Shown: positions 1 through 6,909 of the stretch, one piece after another | How positions within the stretch are numbered: the first letter of the stretch is position 1 | Layout of the letters: every line of letters begins with the position of its first letter | Assembly (NCBI GenBank): GCA_035294785.1 | Contig: DATGKF010000056.1 | Span: 1-21,097 of the forward strand | Direction of reading: 5' to 3' | From: Poindextera sp035294785 | GTDB lineage: Bacteria > Pseudomonadota > Alphaproteobacteria > Caulobacterales > Caulobacteraceae | DNA length: 21,097 nucleotides | Notes under the pieces: model-generated | Database searches by the model: none | What the model was told of the DNA's origin: nothing | The model's input: only the letters and a program-made list of their open reading frames with translations | Translations under genes and position numbers: made by a program

Positions 1-1
1 C

Positions 2-412
2 GGGGCCGAGGCGGGCGTGAAGACCCACTCGCCGATGTTCTACGCCCACTGGGAGCTGGGGGTCGGCGCGCAGGCCGCGCTGCCGGCGGAGTATCCGGAA
101 CGGGCGCTCTACGTGGCGCAGGGCGCCATCGAAGTGGACGCGCGCCGCTACGAAGCGCGCCACATGCTGGTGTTCGCGCCGGGCGAGACGATCGTCGTCA
201 CCGGCCTCGAGCCGGCCATCGTGATGCTGCTGGGCGGCGAGCCGGTGGGGCCCAGGCACGTGTGGTGGAACTTCGTCTCCGCCTCGCGCGAGCGGATCGA
301 GCAGGCGAAAGCCGACTGGCGGGCCGGCCGCTTCGCCCTTCCGCCACACGACAAGGATGAGCTCATTCCGTTGCCGGACGATCCTCCGCCGGCGGCGCCG
401 CCGCTGTCCTGA
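2..412 (+). CDS. Pirin-family protein, C-terminal part (5' end outside window)
   Basis: The reading frame is open from the first bases of the window to a TGA at 410-412, so the start and the N-terminal cupin domain lie upstream. The visible 137 residues match the pirin C-terminal cupin domain: a THSPMFYAHWEL segment, a GAIEVDARRYEARHMLVFAPGE segment typical of pirins, and the closing GGEPVGPRHVWWNFVS stretch followed by a charged, proline-rich tail. Pirins are cytosolic iron-binding bicupins, and some members have quercetinase or regulatory activity. The metal-binding His/Glu residues sit in the missing N-terminal half, so activity cannot be judged here. The last 50 bases overlap the end of convergent pgsA. 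A GTG at 17 is internal, not the start. Confidence 0.85.
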   Translation, partial: GAEAGVKTHSPMFYAHWELGVGAQAALPAEYPERALYVAQGAIEVDARRYEARHMLVFAPGETIVVTGLEPAIVMLLGGEPVGPRHVWWNFVSASRERIEQAKADWRAGRFALPPHDKDELIPLPDDPPPAAPPLS

Positions 413-1019
413 GCGCCCGGACCGCGGTCTGGGCGTACTGGACGCCGGTCCAGAGCGTGACCGCCGTGGCGACGGCCAGGCCGATCTGAGCCCACTGCCA
501 GGCGATGCTTAGCTGGGCGATGGTGGCGGCTATGCCCCAGGCCGGCCAGAAGGCGATCACCATCACCGCACCCAGCGCCACAAGCTGCAGCGTGGTCTTG
601 CTTTTGGCCAGGAACGTCACCGGCAGCTTGATCCCACGCGGCGCCAGCACCTCGCGCATGGCCGAGACGGCGAACTCGCGGAAGAGGATCAGGCCGCCCA
701 TCGCCGCGAACGTGTAGGGCATGCCGGTCGCCATCATCCCGACGATAGCCCCGCAGACCAGCACCTTGTCCGCGATCGGATCGAGGACGGCGCCGGCGAC
801 CGACGTCGCGTTCCACCGCCGCGCCAGCCAGCCGTCGAGGAAGTCGGTCACGCTGGCGACCACGAACGAAATCACCGCCGTCCAGCAAAGGGCGAAGCCG
901 ACATCGCTTGAGATCGGCGCGCCCCGCTCCCCGGCCCCGATCGCCACCAGACTCGCGAACATGACCAGAGACAGCACGAGCCGAAGGACGGTCAGGAGGT
1001 TGGGGAGGTGTTTCCGCAC
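363..1019 (-). CDS. pgsA: CDP-diacylglycerol--glycerol-3-phosphate 3-phosphatidyltransferase
   Basis: A 218-aa integral membrane enzyme that makes phosphatidylglycerophosphate from CDP-diacylglycerol and glycerol-3-phosphate, the committed step to phosphatidylglycerol and cardiolipin. The CDP-alcohol phosphotransferase signature DGx2ARx8Gx3Dx3D is complete: D62, G63, A66, R67, G76, D80 and D84. The N-terminus (MRKHLPNLLTVLRL) is typical of PgsA, and several hydrophobic helices follow. The start is GTG at 1019. An in-frame TAG lies four codons upstream (1031-1029), so no longer form is possible. There is no convincing Shine-Dalgarno sequence. It lies downstream of uvrC on the same strand, a gene order also found in enterobacteria. 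Its last 50 bases overlap the convergent pirin-family gene. Confidence 0.95.
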   Translation of the reverse strand: MRKHLPNLLTVLRLVLSLVMFASLVAIGAGERGAPISSDVGFALCWTAVISFVVASVTDFLDGWLARRWNATSVAGAVLDPIADKVLVCGAIVGMMATGMPYTFAAMGGLILFREFAVSAMREVLAPRGIKLPVTFLAKSKTTLQLVALGAVMVIAFWPAWGIAATIAQLSIAWQWAQIGLAVATAVTLWTGVQYAQTAVRALRTAAAPPAEDRPATE

Positions 1020-1052
1020 GCCGACAAGCTAACAGAGCCCGCCGCCCTCTCA

Positions 1053-1153
1053 ACCGTCATCCCCCGCTGCAGCGAAGCGGAATGCGGGCGACCCATGAAC
1101 ACTCACGGTCCACGGTGATCATGGGTCGCCCGGACAAGCCGGGCGATGACGGT
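1053..1153. repeat. REP-like imperfect palindromic element between uvrC and pgsA
   Basis: Outer arms ACCGTCAT (1053-1060) and ATGACGGT (1146-1153) are perfect inverted repeats. An inner pair, CGGGCGACCCATGA (1085-1098) and its exact complement (1119-1132), gives a 14-bp stem. A short TCAC/GTGA stem (1103-1106 with 1115-1118) closes the tip. The left spacer (1061-1084) is longer than the right (1133-1145), so the whole is an asymmetric cruciform-like unit of about 100 bp. Dispersed intergenic palindromes with CCGTCATCCC-type ends are common in alphaproteobacterial genomes. Only one copy is visible here, so repeat status is inferred. As RNA it could end or process the uvrC transcript before pgsA. 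Confidence 0.6.
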
Positions 1154-1169
1154 AGGGGATGGGCCTGTC

Positions 1170-3041
1170 CTACTTCCGGAAGAAGTCGAAGATGCGCTGG
1201 GCCAGCGCGTCCGACACGCCCTCCACCTTGGCGAGATCGCTGGCCGAGGCGCGGGAGACGCCGCGGGCGGAGCCGAAAGCGTGCAGCAGCGCCCGCTTGC
1301 GGCCAGGCCCCACGCCCTCGATCTCGTCGAGCGGGTTCTTGACCATCTCCATTTTCCGCCGGACGCGGTGGGTGCCGATCGCGAACCGGTGCGCCTCGTC
1401 GCGCAGGCGCTGGAGGTAGTAAAGCACAGGGCTTTTCGGCTCGAGCATGAAGGGCGTCTTGCCCGGCATGAAGAAGCGCTCGAGGCCGGCGTCGCGGTCC
1501 GGCCCCTTGGCCACGCCGACGACGGCGATGTCGTCGACGCCGAGGTCGGCCATGACCTCCGTCGCGGCCTCCAGCTGGCCGGCGCCGCCGTCGATGAGCA
1601 CCAGGTCGGGGCGCGGCGTGGCCTCGCCGGCCTCCTCGTCCTTCACCAGCCGGGCAAAGCGGCGGCGCAGGACCTCGCGCATCATCCCGTAGTCGTCGCC
1701 GGGGGTCAGTTCCGTGTCCTTGATGTTGAACTTGCGGTACTGGTTCTTCTGGAAGCCCTCCGGTCCGGCCACGATCATCCCGCCGACGGCGTTCGTCCCC
1801 ATGATGTGCGAGTTGTCATAGACCTCGATCCGCTCCGGCGGACTTTCGAGCCCGAACGCCTCGCAGACACCGGCCAGCAATCGTCCTTGGGCTGAGCTTT
1901 CCGCCATCTTCCGCCCCAGCGCTTCGCGGGCGTTGGTGAGCGCATGGTCGACCAGCTCGCGCTTTTCGCCGCGCACCGGCCTGGCGATCTCGATCTTGCG
2001 GCCCGTCTTCAGCGAGAAGGCCTCGGCCAGCAGTTCGCGGTTCGGCGCATCGTGGGAGATGAGGATCAGGCGCGGGATCGCCTGGCTCTCGTAGAACTGG
2101 CCGAGGAAGGCGTCGAGGATGCCCGGCTCCTCGTCCGCCGCCTCGATGGTGTTGGCGACGCGCGGGAAGTAGGCGCGGTTGCCCCAGTTCTGCCCGGCGC
2201 GGAAAAAGAACACCTGCACGCAGGCCTGGCCGCCCTCGGCATGCACGGCGAAGACGTCGGCCTCGCTCACCGTCTCCGGATTGATCGACTGGTCCTGGCT
2301 GACCGACGACAGCGCCCGGATGCGGTCGCGCAGGCGGGCGGCGCGCTCGAACTCCTCCGCCTCGGCCAGCGCGCTCATCTGCTCGGCCATGCGCTTGATC
2401 ACGTCGCGGCTCTTGCCGCGCAGGAAATCGTGCGCCTGTTCGACCAGTTCGTCGTACTCGCCGGGGCTGATCAACCCCACGCACGGCGCCGAACAGCGCT
2501 TGATCTGGTAGAGCATGCAGGGGCGCGTCCGGGTCTCGTACACATTGTCTGAACACGAACGAAGGAGAAACGCCTTCTGCAGGCTGTTCACGGTCCGGTT
2601 CACCGCCCAGGCGGAGGCGAACGGGCCGAAATAGTCGCCGGGGATGGCGTGGGCCCCGCGGTGCTTCCTGATCTGGGCGGCGGGATGGTCGCGGCGGATG
2701 AGAATCTCGGGGAAGCTCTTGTCGTCGCGCATCTGCACGTTGAAGCGCGGCTTGAGCTGCTTGATCAGGTTGATCTCGAGCAGCAGCGCTTCGGTCTCGG
2801 TGCCGGTGGTGACGAACTCCATCGCCCGCGTCAGGTGGATCATGTGCGCGACCCACTGGGTGTGAGCGCGGCCTTGGGCGTACTGGCTGACCCGCTTCTT
2901 CAGGGACTTCGCCTTGCCGACGTAGAGCACCTCGCCCTCGTCGCCGAGCATGCGGTAGACGCCCGGCCGGTCGGGCAGCCGCTTGACCTGATCCTTGATC
3001 AGGGCGGCGCCGGTCAGCGGTGCGGCGAGGTCGTCTGGCAT
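1170..3041 (-). CDS. uvrC: UvrABC system protein C (excinuclease subunit)
   Basis: A 623-aa nuclease of nucleotide excision repair that makes the 3' and 5' incisions around UvrB-marked lesions. Domains in order: GIY-YIG nuclease (about 26-104, with GVY at 27-29, LYVGKA at 39-44 and the probable metal-binding E89); a cysteine cluster C163, C175, C183, C187 with the same spacing as the [4Fe-4S] cysteines of E. coli UvrC; UVR domain (about 215-248) that binds UvrB; RNase-H-like C-terminal nuclease with YDNSH (D409), LIDGG (D484) and H551; and two helix-hairpin-helix motifs (about 573-623). The ATG at 3041 gives the family's normal N-terminus (DRPGVYRML). The frame runs open far upstream, but that part is not UvrC. 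No Shine-Dalgarno precedes the ATG and a promoter abuts it. Confidence 0.98.
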   Translation of the reverse strand: MPDDLAAPLTGAALIKDQVKRLPDRPGVYRMLGDEGEVLYVGKAKSLKKRVSQYAQGRAHTQWVAHMIHLTRAMEFVTTGTETEALLLEINLIKQLKPRFNVQMRDDKSFPEILIRRDHPAAQIRKHRGAHAIPGDYFGPFASAWAVNRTVNSLQKAFLLRSCSDNVYETRTRPCMLYQIKRCSAPCVGLISPGEYDELVEQAHDFLRGKSRDVIKRMAEQMSALAEAEEFERAARLRDRIRALSSVSQDQSINPETVSEADVFAVHAEGGQACVQVFFFRAGQNWGNRAYFPRVANTIEAADEEPGILDAFLGQFYESQAIPRLILISHDAPNRELLAEAFSLKTGRKIEIARPVRGEKRELVDHALTNAREALGRKMAESSAQGRLLAGVCEAFGLESPPERIEVYDNSHIMGTNAVGGMIVAGPEGFQKNQYRKFNIKDTELTPGDDYGMMREVLRRRFARLVKDEEAGEATPRPDLVLIDGGAGQLEAATEVMADLGVDDIAVVGVAKGPDRDAGLERFFMPGKTPFMLEPKSPVLYYLQRLRDEAHRFAIGTHRVRRKMEMVKNPLDEIEGVGPGRKRALLHAFGSARGVSRASASDLAKVEGVSDALAQRIFDFFRK

Positions 3042-3049
3042 GGGCCAAA

Positions 3050-3079
3050 GATATAGGCCCGACTCCGCTTTCGCGTCAG
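3050..3079 (-). promoter_or_regulatory. Candidate promoter of uvrC, near-leaderless
   Basis: Reading the minus strand, CTGACGC (3079-3073) matches six of seven positions of the Caulobacter housekeeping -35 consensus TTGACGS. CCTATATC (3057-3050) matches the -10 consensus GCTANAWC at all but its first position. The spacing between TGACG and TATATC is close to normal. A start site six to seven bases past the -10 would fall at about 3042-3044, directly before the ATG at 3041, and no Shine-Dalgarno is present. This predicts a leaderless or almost leaderless uvrC mRNA. Consensus matching was done by eye. Confidence 0.45.
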
Positions 3080-3149
3080 CAGCGCCCGGCCTGCGCCAGC
3101 GACCGCCATGCCGGTTGACCGGCGGCCCAGATCGAAGAAGGGTTCGGCC

Positions 3150-4373
3150 ATGTCCCAGACCGACACGCCGCAAGACCGCGCCAAGGCGAAGGGCTGGCCC
3201 GACGGGCTGCTCGACCGGGCCCTCGCCATCCGCACGCCGAACCACGAGCTCCAGGGCTGGCTGCAGGCCGAGCCGAACCCGAACTTCTTCTTCCACGTCC
3301 AGAAGACCATCGAAGTGTTCGAACGTTTGGCGGCCGGGCCGTACCGCGGCCGCGAACTGACCTTCTGGGACGAGGAGTCGTTCGGCGATCTTTGGGCCAA
3401 TTCGCCGGAAAAGGTCGGCGACGACTGGTCCGTGACCGTGGAGCGCTCCCCGAACGCCCTGGCGCAGTTCAGCCTGCAGCCGGGCGCGACCATCTCGGTC
3501 ATCGAAAAGGCGCATGTGCTGGTCGCCTGCACGGTGTGGGCGCAGGCCAACTGCCTCATCGGCGGCAAGCCGGTGTCGATCCACTACGCCCAGGGCCTGC
3601 GCGTGCGCGACGGGATGCGCGGCGAAGGCTTGGGCGATCTGGTTCGCCGCCTGCCCTCGCCGGCGCTGAGGAAGCCCAGCATCGGCCAGGTCATGTTCAT
3701 GCGTATCGGCAACGCCAACATGGCTGGTTTCCTGGAGGCGGTGAAGTTCCAGGCCGAGAGCGACCGGCCGCAGAAGGTCGTCGGCGTCACCTACCTGACC
3801 GCGCGGCGAAGCGAGCCGCCGGCGGGCCTCCGCCCGGTCGCCGAAGTCGACCTCGCCGCCTGCGCGGCGCTGATCAACCGCACCCACGCGGGGCTGGACC
3901 TTTTCGCGCCGTACAGCGCCGACCGTCTGAAGCTCGTGCTCGACGAAGGCTACTGGGGCGATCGCGCGCCCTGGCGACCGTCCGTCTACGGCTGGGCGGA
4001 CTTTTTCGTCCTCGAGGAAGACGGCCGCATCGTCGCCTGCGCCGGCTTTTGGGACCGCGGCCGCGGCATGCGCGAGGTCTGGCGTTCGGCGAGCGGCGAA
4101 GAGCGCCGCGTCGAAGTCGCCGCCGCCCTGGATCTGGGCTGCGCCGAAGGCTGTGAAGCCGCGCTGGCGTGTTTGATCCGAAATTTGGCCAGCCTCGCCG
4201 CCGAGAAGGGCCGCCAGTCCCTGATCGTCGATCTGGAGCACCTGCCAGCCGTCAAGGCGGCGCTCGACGACCTGGAGCCGCGCATGGAGTCGCGCACGCT
4301 GGAATGGAGCCCCTACGCGCCCTCGCTGCCGCCGACGCTCGGCGAGTGCTTCCTCGATCTCAGGTATTGGTAG
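3150..4373 (+). CDS. GNAT-like N-acetyltransferase, probably two GNAT halves
   Basis: A 407-aa protein. Residues about 90-210 look like a GNAT fold, with an acetyl-CoA-binding motif VRDGMRGEGLG (152-162) and a following strand-helix GNANMAGFLEAVKF, where GNATs pair a beta-bulge with the alpha-4 helix. Residues about 228-407 look like a second, more divergent acetyltransferase-like half (EVDLAACAALINRTH, then DFFVLEEDGRIVACAGFWD). GNATs move an acetyl group from acetyl-CoA to an amine; the substrate is unknown. ATG 3150 is chosen because AGAAGG lies about 8 bases upstream. An in-frame ATG at 3108 has no ribosome-binding site. It is divergent from uvrC and nine bases ahead of the methyltransferase gene, probably in one transcript. 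Confidence 0.75.
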   Translation: MSQTDTPQDRAKAKGWPDGLLDRALAIRTPNHELQGWLQAEPNPNFFFHVQKTIEVFERLAAGPYRGRELTFWDEESFGDLWANSPEKVGDDWSVTVERSPNALAQFSLQPGATISVIEKAHVLVACTVWAQANCLIGGKPVSIHYAQGLRVRDGMRGEGLGDLVRRLPSPALRKPSIGQVMFMRIGNANMAGFLEAVKFQAESDRPQKVVGVTYLTARRSEPPAGLRPVAEVDLAACAALINRTHAGLDLFAPYSADRLKLVLDEGYWGDRAPWRPSVYGWADFFVLEEDGRIVACAGFWDRGRGMREVWRSASGEERRVEVAAALDLGCAEGCEAALACLIRNLASLAAEKGRQSLIVDLEHLPAVKAALDDLEPRMESRTLEWSPYAPSLPPTLGECFLDLRYW

Positions 4374-4382
4374 ACGCGCTGA

Positions 4383-5006
4383 ATGGCCGACCCGCCGCCC
4401 GATCCCTCGTCCGCCGAGATCGTCGGCCTTTACGAGCGCCACGCGGACGCCTGGGACGCCGCGCGCGGGCGCACGCGCTTCGCCGAGCGGGGGTGGATCG
4501 ACCGGTTCGCCGCACTATTGCCCGCCGGCGGCGCGGTGCTGGACCTCGGCTGCGGTTCGGGCGAACCGATCGGCCGCCACCTGGCGAACGCGGGCTTCGC
4601 CGTCACCGGCGTCGACGGCTCGGCGCCCCTGATCGAGCTCTGCCGCGCCCGTATGCCGGCGCAGACCTGGCTGGTCGGCGACATGCGCGAGGTCGCGCTC
4701 GGCCGCCGCTTCGACGGCCTCATCGCCTGGCACAGCTTCTTCCACCTGACCCACGACGACCAGCGGCGGATGTTCGACGTGTTCGCCGCCCACGCCGCGC
4801 CGACGGCGGCGCTGATGTTCACGAGCGGCCCGGCGCACGGCGAGGCGCTGGGCCGCTTCGAGGGCGAAACGCTGTACCACGCGAGCCTCGCGCAAGAGGA
4901 ATACCGCGCCCTGCTCGCTGCACGAGGCTTCGAGGTCGTCGCCTTCGTCGCCGAGGATCCGCAGAGCAACGGCGACACCGTCTGGCTGGCGCGGCGCGCC
5001 GGCTAG
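4383..5006 (+). CDS. Class I SAM-dependent methyltransferase
   Basis: A 207-aa cytosolic protein with a Rossmann-type SAM-binding core. Motif I is VLDLGCGSGEP (52-62), the acidic end of strand 2 is GVDGS (D78), and GDMRE (99-103) is the adenine-binding loop. IAWHSFFHLTHDDQ (114-127) fills the motif IV region common in small-molecule methyltransferases of the methyltransf_25 type. The substrate cannot be read from sequence. It starts nine bases after the GNAT-like gene and has no good Shine-Dalgarno, so translational coupling is likely. Its TAG stop (5004-5006) overlaps the TAG stop of the convergent ankyrin gene within one CTAG. Confidence 0.9.
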   Translation: MADPPPDPSSAEIVGLYERHADAWDAARGRTRFAERGWIDRFAALLPAGGAVLDLGCGSGEPIGRHLANAGFAVTGVDGSAPLIELCRARMPAQTWLVGDMREVALGRRFDGLIAWHSFFHLTHDDQRRMFDVFAAHAAPTAALMFTSGPAHGEALGRFEGETLYHASLAQEEYRALLAARGFEVVAFVAEDPQSNGDTVWLARRAG

Positions 5007-6058
5007 CCCCGCCGGGCGCGACCGACGGCTTCCGGGTCGAGCCCCGCGGCATCGCGCCTGGACCGGTCGCCGCCGGCCGCGACGAGCGCATCGACCACGT
5101 CGGCCTTCGCTCCGCGCGAGGCCGCGTAGTGCAGCGCCGTCCAGCCCTTGTCGTCGGTCGCGTTCGGATTGGCGCCGGCGGAGAGCAGCCAGAGCGCGGC
5201 CTTCGTGCGGCCCCATTGGATCATGTCATGCAGCAGCGGCCGCTTGCCGACGTGCGACCAGCCGTCCACCGAAGCGCCGAGATCGACCAACACCCGAGCG
5301 GCGGCCAGGTCGCCGCTCCACAGCGCCTCGTAGAGGCCGCCCGCCGGGTCGGCCCCTTCGGCGACCAGCAACGCCAGCAGAGCGACGTCCGCCTCGCCGC
5401 CCCAGCAGGCGAAGTGGATGACCGGGAAGCGGCCGTGCCGCATCTCGGCGATGGCGTCGGCCCGCGCGCCCGCGTCCAGCAGCCGCCGGGCGAGCGCCGG
5501 CGTGTCGGCGCGGTTCAAACGGCTGGCGCAAAGGAGATGCAACGCGCCGGCGCCGCTTTGGCTGGCCGCGGCCGCGACGCCCCTATCGCGCGCCAGTTCG
5601 TGCTTCAGCAGCTCTGCGTCCTGCGTCAGCGCAGCCGCATAGACGTCCCGCCGAGACCCGCGCTCAACGAGCAGCGCGGCCAGCTCTGCGTCCGCCCCCC
5701 GCGCCGCGGTCTCCAGCGGCCGGCCGTCGTACCAGCAGCCGGGCGCGTCGACGTCGGCGCCCGCGTCCAGCAGCACGCCGACCGCCTCGGCGCGATCGCC
5801 GCGCGGGCGCACCGACGCCTTCGGCTCGATCGCGCGGTGCAGCGGCCGATGACGCGACTCCGCCGGCGATTGCGCATTCGGATCGGCGCCGGCGTCCAGC
5901 AGAAGACGGATCAGGTCGAGATCGACGTGGAGCGCCGCCTCCATGATCGCACGCCAGTCCCGCGCGAGCGACGGCTCGGCCGCGATCAGCGCTCCACACG
6001 CCGCCTGGTCGCCGGACGCGATGGCCGTCTTCAGCTGCGCGATCGCCCCCGACGCCAA
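5003..6058 (-). CDS. Ankyrin-repeat protein
   Basis: A 351-aa soluble protein made almost wholly of ankyrin repeats, which act as protein-binding scaffolds. Clear repeat units include DLDLIRLLLDAGADPNA (46-62), AEAVGVLLDAGADVDA (90-105), LARRLLDAGARADA (189-202), LAAARVLVDLGASVDG (251-266), TKAALWLLSAGANPNA (285-300) and DDKGWTALHYAASRGAKADV (302-321). No signal peptide or membrane segment is seen, so it is probably cytosolic. The start appears to be TTG at 6058, four bases after the stop of the upstream GNAT gene; the next in-frame ATG (residue 39) would cut into the first repeat. It is the second gene of that pair. Its binding partner is unknown. Confidence 0.88.
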   Translation of the reverse strand: MASGAIAQLKTAIASGDQAACGALIAAEPSLARDWRAIMEAALHVDLDLIRLLLDAGADPNAQSPAESRHRPLHRAIEPKASVRPRGDRAEAVGVLLDAGADVDAPGCWYDGRPLETAARGADAELAALLVERGSRRDVYAAALTQDAELLKHELARDRGVAAAASQSGAGALHLLCASRLNRADTPALARRLLDAGARADAIAEMRHGRFPVIHFACWGGEADVALLALLVAEGADPAGGLYEALWSGDLAAARVLVDLGASVDGWSHVGKRPLLHDMIQWGRTKAALWLLSAGANPNATDDKGWTALHYAASRGAKADVVDALVAAGGDRSRRDAAGLDPEAVGRARRG

Positions 6059-6062
6059 CGCG

Positions 6063-6815
6063 TCAGCTCTTCGACAGCAGGACGGCGTCGGTGCTCACGC
6101 GCCGATAGCCGCGTTTGTCATAAAAGCTCGTCTCGGCCGCCATGAGCGAAGGGATCAGGACGGCGCGACGCAGGCCGCGCCGCCGCGCCTCTTCGTGCAG
6201 CGCGGACAGCATCGCGCCAGCGCAGCCGGTGTTCCGCTCGCGCGCAGCGGTGAACATGTCGGCGACATAGGCTGCGTGCCGCGACGCGCACACAATCTGC
6301 CCCTTGGCGACGGCGGCGCCGGCGCGCCGGCCGAGCAGATCGAAAAACTCAGGCCGCCCGCGGCTCTCGCGGTAGGACGGGAACTCCGGCTGAAGCGCGT
6401 TCAGCTCATCGATCTGCGCCTCGCGCTCGACCGTCTCGATGGCGAGGTCCGCCGCCGTCGCCACCTGCGCCGCCGCCAGATCGAGCGCCAGCAGCTGCGT
6501 GTTCCAGCAGCCGTCGTAGCCGGCCGCTTCGATCGCGGCGGCGTGGCCGCCCACGTCGCAGCCGAACACATGCGCGCGATGCGGCTCGCCCGCCGCGACC
6601 GTCGCCTGCGCCGCGGCGACTGTCGACGGCAGATCGGCGGCGAGGATGTCGAGCGTGAGATCCACCGCTCGGGGCCAGGGATGATGCAACGGCGAGCGAT
6701 AGCGGATGGCGACGGCGCCCTGGACGCGGACCAGTTCAGCGCCCATCTCGACCGCCATCTTGTGCGCGATGCCGTCGATCACCGCCTCGATGTCGGCGCC
6801 CGCCGTCTCGTCCAA
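6063..6815 (-). CDS. GNAT family N-acetyltransferase
   Basis: About 250 aa. The C-terminal half holds a canonical GNAT core: GRRAGAAVAKGQIVCA (strand pair, 162-177), ADMFTAARERNTGCAGAM (185-202) with the acetyl-CoA loop RNTGCAG, and a final FYDKRGYRRV (231-240). The N-terminal half (to about 130) has a glycine- and alanine-rich stretch and may be a degenerate GNAT-like half. The frame stays open to 7073, but that would run across the divergent aldo/keto reductase. The preferred start is TTG at 6815 because GGAGGAAG (6828-6821) stands five bases ahead of it. GTG at 6830 is an alternative with no ribosome-binding site. It forms a pair with the ankyrin gene, four bases apart. The substrate is unknown. 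Confidence 0.85.
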   Translation of the reverse strand: MDETAGADIEAVIDGIAHKMAVEMGAELVRVQGAVAIRYRSPLHHPWPRAVDLTLDILAADLPSTVAAAQATVAAGEPHRAHVFGCDVGGHAAAIEAAGYDGCWNTQLLALDLAAAQVATAADLAIETVEREAQIDELNALQPEFPSYRESRGRPEFFDLLGRRAGAAVAKGQIVCASRHAAYVADMFTAARERNTGCAGAMLSALHEEARRRGLRRAVLIPSLMAAETSFYDKRGYRRVSTDAVLLSKS

Positions 6816-6839
6816 CGCCGCTTCCTCCACCCGCGCTGC

Positions 6840-6880
6840 GATATGAGAAAGCCCGCCTGCCGGCGGGTCAACTGTTGAGG
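6840..6880. promoter_or_regulatory. Divergent promoter region with two dyads
   Basis: This lies between the GNAT-ankyrin pair and the aldo/keto reductase gene. Dyad 1 is CCCGCC-TGCC-GGCGGG (6852-6867), a perfect 6-bp inverted repeat. Dyad 2 is TCAACTGTTGA (6868-6878), whose arms form back-to-back -35-like elements: TTGACC on the minus strand (6871-6866) and TTGAGG on the plus strand (6875-6880). For the minus strand, a -10-like CATATC (6845-6840) follows after a 20-base spacer that contains dyad 1. A long spacer holding a palindrome recalls MerR-type promoters, but no such regulator is in the window. The plus-strand -10 is weak. Confidence 0.35.
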
Positions 6881-6909
6881 CGGCGGCCCGGACCCATCTA
6901 AGGTGGCGC

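Noticed and set aside
3042..3149. LexA/SOS box upstream of uvrC
   Set aside because: The alphaproteobacterial GTTC-N7-GTTC pattern is not present in the intergenic region; only a single GTTC was seen.
3042..4442. Upstream extension of the uvrC frame to 4442
   Set aside because: It would add 467 residues antisense to the GNAT-like gene. UvrC proteins begin where the ATG at 3041 places the start, and a promoter lies just ahead of it.
4169..6145. Plus-strand open frame of 658 codons
   Set aside because: Its translation is Arg/Ala/Pro-rich without any domain. It lies over the GNAT-like, methyltransferase and ankyrin genes, all of which show clear families. It is an effect of GC-rich third positions.
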